In this document: in pieces, positions 7,918 through 10,322 of the stretch
Layout: each line of letters opens with the position of its first letter
Position numbering within the stretch: position 1 is the first letter of the stretch
DNA from: Candidatus Fermentibacteraceae bacterium
GTDB lineage: Bacteria; Fermentibacterota; Fermentibacteria; Fermentibacterales; JCC-6
NCBI GenBank assembly: GCA_029932015.1
Contig: JAOZQW010000055.1
Coordinates: 1-10,322 of the forward strand
DNA length: 10,322 nt
Direction: 5' to 3'
The notes under the pieces: generated by a model
Told to the model about the DNA's origin: nothing
Database searches by the model: none
The model's input: only the letters and a program-made list of their open reading frames with translations
Made by a program: the position numbers and the translations under genes

Positions 7918-8253
7918 ATGAGCAGGGAAGCTCTCTTCGAAGCCTTCATCGACAGTATCGGTCAGCCGTTCATGTTTGTTGATAACGATCACATGATAAG
8001 GTACGTCAACGGACCGGGACTTGAATACTACAGACCCGGAGAGGAACTCACCGGCAGATCCATATTCGATTTCCATAATGAGAACTCGTGCCGCATCATC
8101 CGTGAAGTCCATGCAGCCCTCCAGGCCGGAGAGGAAGAGCGGATGATAACTGATAATCAGAAGCACAGGGCATGGATGCGTGCAGTCAGAGCCCTGGATG
8201 GCTCGCTGCTGGGGTACTTCGAGCGCTACGAGCGCCCCGCTGACGGGAATTAG
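7918..8253 (+). CDS. Single-domain PAS sensor protein
   Basis: This encodes 111 residues. The ATG at 7918 is preferred over an upstream in-frame ATG at 7873 because GAGGTG (7908-7913) lies 4 bases before it and because PAS homology begins right after it. Almost the whole protein is one PAS domain: an N-terminal helix (REALFEAFIDSI), the QPFMFVDNDHMIRYVNGPG strand-turn-strand (16-34), then YYRPGEELTGRSIFDFHN (37-54) and the paired strands RAWMRAVRALDGSLLGYFERYER (84-106). The GRSIFDFHN segment with His53 resembles the GR-x(3)-CH region of PAS domains found in DUF438 proteins, so heme or another small ligand is possible but unproven. There is no kinase, cyclase or DNA-binding output domain and no membrane segment, so it is a cytoplasmic sensor that must pass its signal to a partner. 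The downstream gene is in the same frame, separated by a TAG stop and one codon. Confidence 0.8.
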   Translation: MSREALFEAFIDSIGQPFMFVDNDHMIRYVNGPGLEYYRPGEELTGRSIFDFHNENSCRIIREVHAALQAGEEERMITDNQKHRAWMRAVRALDGSLLGYFERYERPADGN

Positions 8254-8259
8254 GAGGTG
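8251..8259 (+). promoter_or_regulatory. TAG stop / SD / GTG junction between PAS and TPR-like genes
   Basis: The TAG stop of the PAS gene (8251-8253) overlaps an AGGAGG-type SD core (8252-8257), and the likely GTG start (8257-8259) directly follows. The SD core has no spacer to this GTG, which is unfavourable for new initiation. Termination with re-initiation, or some read-through of TAG, would explain expression better than independent ribosome binding. Confidence 0.55.
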
Positions 8260-8991
8260 TCGGGCAAGGGCAGGAACAAGGGCAGGAGGCTTCTGGCCCT
8301 CAGAAATCTCATTGCATCCGAATCCGACCCCGCCATACTGAGAAAACTCCGGAAGGAGGAGGTTCTCACGCTGGCAGAACTCGATAATTTTGCCGCAGCA
8401 AGGACCGAGGCGCAAAAACTCATGGCGGATTTCCCCGAGTGGCATATTGCCTATGCGGTAGCGGCGGATATCTCCTCGAGGATGCGCGATTGGGCTGAAG
8501 CCGAGAAGCTGTTCTCCCTCTCCGCTGAAGCTGCCATAGCCGCCGGCAGATCCGACTCAGCACAGCATGTCAGGCTCGGTCCCCTCTTCCGGCTCACCGA
8601 GGCGAGATCCGCGCACGATATCTGCCTTGTACTCGCATCTGGCGCAGACGACCTATCAACTCTCCTTACCGCCAGAACTCTACGGCGCAAGGGAGCAGAT
8701 TTTGATCTACAGGAGAATGCGGCGGGTTATCTCGAATCGCGGATACTCCTTCTCGAATCAGCCTGGAAAGGCGTGGGACTCGAACAACTGCCTGAAGCTG
8801 CTGCGAAATGGGGAGGCCCCGAACCGGAATGGCGATGGCGCTTCATCGTCGAGGGATTCGACCTCACATCATCAGCTGGTCTGCCGCCTGAGCGCTGGAG
8901 ACCTGCGGTAACCGGAACGGCTTCTCAGATACTTGACCCGAGGTTCACAAAAGAGCGACATCACATCTATGCTCTTCTTGGTCTTGGCTGA
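8257..8991 (+). CDS. TPR-like helical protein of unknown function
   Basis: This encodes 244 residues if translation starts at the GTG at 8257; the next in-frame ATG (8422) would remove the first 55 residues. The N-terminus is very basic (GKGRNKGRR). Residues about 25-100 are helical with alternating small and aromatic residues typical of tetratricopeptide repeats: one unit spans EEVLTLAELDNFAAARTEAQ and the next AYAVAADISSRMRDWAEAEK, followed by LFSLSAEAAIAAGR. The remainder is also predicted helical, with a Trp-rich stretch (KWGGPEPEWRWR) near 185-195; I do not recognise a domain there. It has no signal peptide or membrane helix. It directly follows the PAS gene in the same frame, so it is a plausible scaffold or output partner for that sensor. 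The function is unknown; the TPR call rests on pattern reading only. Confidence 0.65.
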   Translation: MSGKGRNKGRRLLALRNLIASESDPAILRKLRKEEVLTLAELDNFAAARTEAQKLMADFPEWHIAYAVAADISSRMRDWAEAEKLFSLSAEAAIAAGRSDSAQHVRLGPLFRLTEARSAHDICLVLASGADDLSTLLTARTLRRKGADFDLQENAAGYLESRILLLESAWKGVGLEQLPEAAAKWGGPEPEWRWRFIVEGFDLTSSAGLPPERWRPAVTGTASQILDPRFTKERHHIYALLGLG

Positions 8992-9036
8992 TACCCTTCC
9001 TATTCTTGCGGAAGTGTGTGCCCACAAGTAGATTTC

Positions 9037-9067
9037 TTGTTACAAGTAATGACAGGATGCTTATATC
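9037..9067 (+). promoter_or_regulatory. Weak candidate promoter for the DUF1015 gene
   Basis: TTGTTA (9037-9042) could be a -35 box and TATATC (9062-9067) a -10 box, with a long 19-base spacer. Each matches the sigma-70 consensus at 4 of 6 positions. It lies 60-90 bases before the ATG, in the right place, but the match is poor. Confidence 0.25.
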
Positions 9068-9093
9068 CAGCATCAGTGACAGGAACATGACAG

Positions 9094-9112
9094 GCTGGCA
9101 CCAGGTGCCAGC
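9094..9112. promoter_or_regulatory. 19-base palindrome just upstream of the DUF1015 ribosome site
   Basis: GCTGGCACC (9094-9102) and GGTGCCAGC (9104-9112) form perfect 9-base arms around a single base. The SD site TGGAGG (9115-9120) starts 3 bases later. A dyad this compact suits a dimeric repressor's operator better than an RNA hairpin, because a one-base loop cannot close. Three TGACAGG heptamers lie at 9050, 9077 and 9088, the last overlapping the palindrome by one base. Confidence 0.45.
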
Positions 9113-9126
9113 AGTGGAGGCTGCAT

Positions 9127-10322
9127 ATGGCTGTAGTTAGACCCTTCTGTGGACTTCGTCCAGCCAGGGAACTGGCAGAGAAGATCGCTTCACCCCCGTA
9201 CGATGTTCTGGATTCTGACGAGGCACGTCATCTGGTCAAGGACAATCCACTTAGCTTCCTCAGGGTGGTTAAACCTGAAGTCGACCTCGATGGAGCAGTG
9301 GATCTCTATGATGATTCGGTGTACGAGCAGGGCGCAAGGAACCTGCGCCGCCTTATGGAGAACGGTGGCATGATCCAGGAGGACCGGCCGTTGTTCTACT
9401 TCTACGGTCAGGTTATGGGAGATCACTCCCAGGTTGGTCTTGTTGCAACAGTATCCGCTGAGGACTACCGCAGCAACATCATCAAGAAGCACGAATTCAC
9501 AAGGAAGGTCAAAGAAGAGGACAGAATACGTCATATCATGTCCCAGAACGCGCAGTGCGGGCCGGTCTTCCTCACCTATCCGGACATCCCCGAACTCGAC
9601 CGCATCCAGAAGAGGATATGCGAGGGAGACCCTGAGTACGACTTCAGCTCTCCGGATGGCATCAGACATACTCTCTGGCTCGTGGAAACCGAGGATGATC
9701 TCCAGAATATTAGCAGCATCTTCGAGGGAACACCCGCCCTTTACGTAGCTGACGGCCATCACCGCAGTGCAGCAGGCACGATTGTCGCTGACCGGCGTCA
9801 GGAGTCCAATTATCACCATACCGGTAACGAGGAGTACAACTACTTCCTTTCGGTCATCTTCCCGAAAAGCCAGATGAAGATCATGGCATACAATCGCGTA
9901 GTCGAAGATCTGAACGGTCTTACTCCAGCTCAGTTCATGGATAGGATCTCCTCTGTCTTCGATGTAAAGAAGGATGCTTCTCCCTCTCCCACGGCCAACC
10001 TTCACTATTCAATGTACCTCGATGGAACCTGGTTCGCTCTCACTCCGAAGCCGGGTTCATTCCACGCTGATGATCCCGTGAAGAGTCTGGACGCCAGCAT
10101 CCTTCAGGAGAATCTCCTGGCCCCTGTTCTGGGGATTGCCGATCCCAGAACCAGCAATCGCATCAATTTCATCGGTGGCATCAGAGGGACCGGCGAACTG
10201 GAACAGCTTGTCGACTCAGGCAGATACAAGGTCGCTTTCTCTTTATATCCTGTCTCGATCGATCAGCTTATCGAGGTGGCGGACAGCGGCAATGTGATGC
10301 CTCCCAAATCGACCTGGTTCGA
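9127..10322 (+). CDS. DUF1015-family protein (3' partial)
   Basis: The ATG at 9127 follows TGGAGG (9115-9120) with 6-base spacing. The frame stays open for 398 codons to the window edge. The protein opens with VRPFCGLRPARELAEKIASP then PYDVLDSDEARHL, the N-terminal signature of DUF1015 (Pfam PF06245), continues with NPLSFLRV, and carries the family's central ADGHHRS motif at about residues 208-214 (9748-9768). The last visible residues, VMPPKSTWF, are the family's C-terminal motif, usually followed by E-P-K, so only a short tail is missing. It is cytoplasmic, with no signal peptide. The family's fold is thought to be related to ParB/sulfiredoxin-like proteins, and some members have been proposed to phosphorylate free serine. 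It often lies near serine-biosynthesis genes, so genes such as serA or serC could follow downstream. Family assignment is firm; the biochemical role is tentative. Confidence 0.88.
   Translation, partial: MAVVRPFCGLRPARELAEKIASPPYDVLDSDEARHLVKDNPLSFLRVVKPEVDLDGAVDLYDDSVYEQGARNLRRLMENGGMIQEDRPLFYFYGQVMGDHSQVGLVATVSAEDYRSNIIKKHEFTRKVKEEDRIRHIMSQNAQCGPVFLTYPDIPELDRIQKRICEGDPEYDFSSPDGIRHTLWLVETEDDLQNISSIFEGTPALYVADGHHRSAAGTIVADRRQESNYHHTGNEEYNYFLSVIFPKSQMKIMAYNRVVEDLNGLTPAQFMDRISSVFDVKKDASPSPTANLHYSMYLDGTWFALTPKPGSFHADDPVKSLDASILQENLLAPVLGIADPRTSNRINFIGGIRGTGELEQLVDSGRYKVAFSLYPVSIDQLIEVADSGNVMPPKSTWF

Noticed and set aside
7704..7949. 81-codon minus-strand frame in the divergent intergenic region
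   Set aside because: Low-complexity polar translation, overlapping the starts of both addB and the PAS gene; no coding evidence.
7858..8445. 195-codon minus-strand frame across the PAS and TPR-like genes
   Set aside because: It is antisense to a good PAS domain with a proper SD site, and its translation shows no coherent domain.
9190..10005. 271-codon open frame on the minus strand opposite the DUF1015 gene
   Set aside because: It lies entirely antisense to a frame with clear DUF1015 motifs; it has no SD site and no recognisable domain, so it is a shadow of the codon pattern.
1..10322. A defence system or phage island around the AddAB genes
   Set aside because: AddAB is a housekeeping recombination complex; none of the neighbours is a recognised defence, toxin or phage gene, and there is no CRISPR array or integrase.

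Overview
The window is about 10.3 kb of gene-dense bacterial DNA with no rRNA, tRNA or CRISPR array. GC content is moderate, Shine-Dalgarno (SD) sites are strong and purine-rich, and several genes start with GTG or TTG. The mix of AddAB, a DUF1015 protein, a secreted repeat protein and a macrolide/sterol-type glycosyltransferase would fit an uncultured bacterium, perhaps of the FCB or a related candidate lineage. That placement is a guess; no marker gene here fixes the taxonomy.

Left part (1-1790): the C-terminal part of a GT1-family glycosyltransferase (2-784, cut by the window edge) is followed by a small secreted protein (864-1613). Its mature chain is almost nothing but six gap-free 38-residue repeats and looks like a six-bladed beta-propeller. 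Beyond its stop lie a perfect 12-bp hairpin and a palindromic, MITE-like element of about 121 bp. The right arm of that element forms the last codons and stop of the converging helicase gene.

Centre (1775-7713, minus strand): a two-gene operon with a 4-base ATGA overlap, transcribed addB then addA. It encodes a complete AddAB-type helicase-nuclease for double-strand-break resection and recombination. AddA has all helicase motifs and a nuclease domain. AddB has a PD-(D/E)XK nuclease with the four cysteines of an iron-sulfur cluster, but a degenerate Walker A motif.

Right part (7714-10322, plus strand): a roughly 200-bp divergent intergenic region leads to a single-domain PAS protein (7918-8253). 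It is followed in the same reading frame, after a TAG stop and one codon, by a TPR-like protein of unknown function (8257-8991). After a 135-bp gap carrying a short palindrome and repeated heptamers comes a DUF1015-family protein (9127 to the window end), missing only its last residues.

The one firm functional partnership is AddA with AddB. The PAS and TPR-like genes are probably co-translated. The most unusual features are the exact-repeat secreted propeller, the element that supplies the addA stop codon, and the in-frame PAS/TPR junction.
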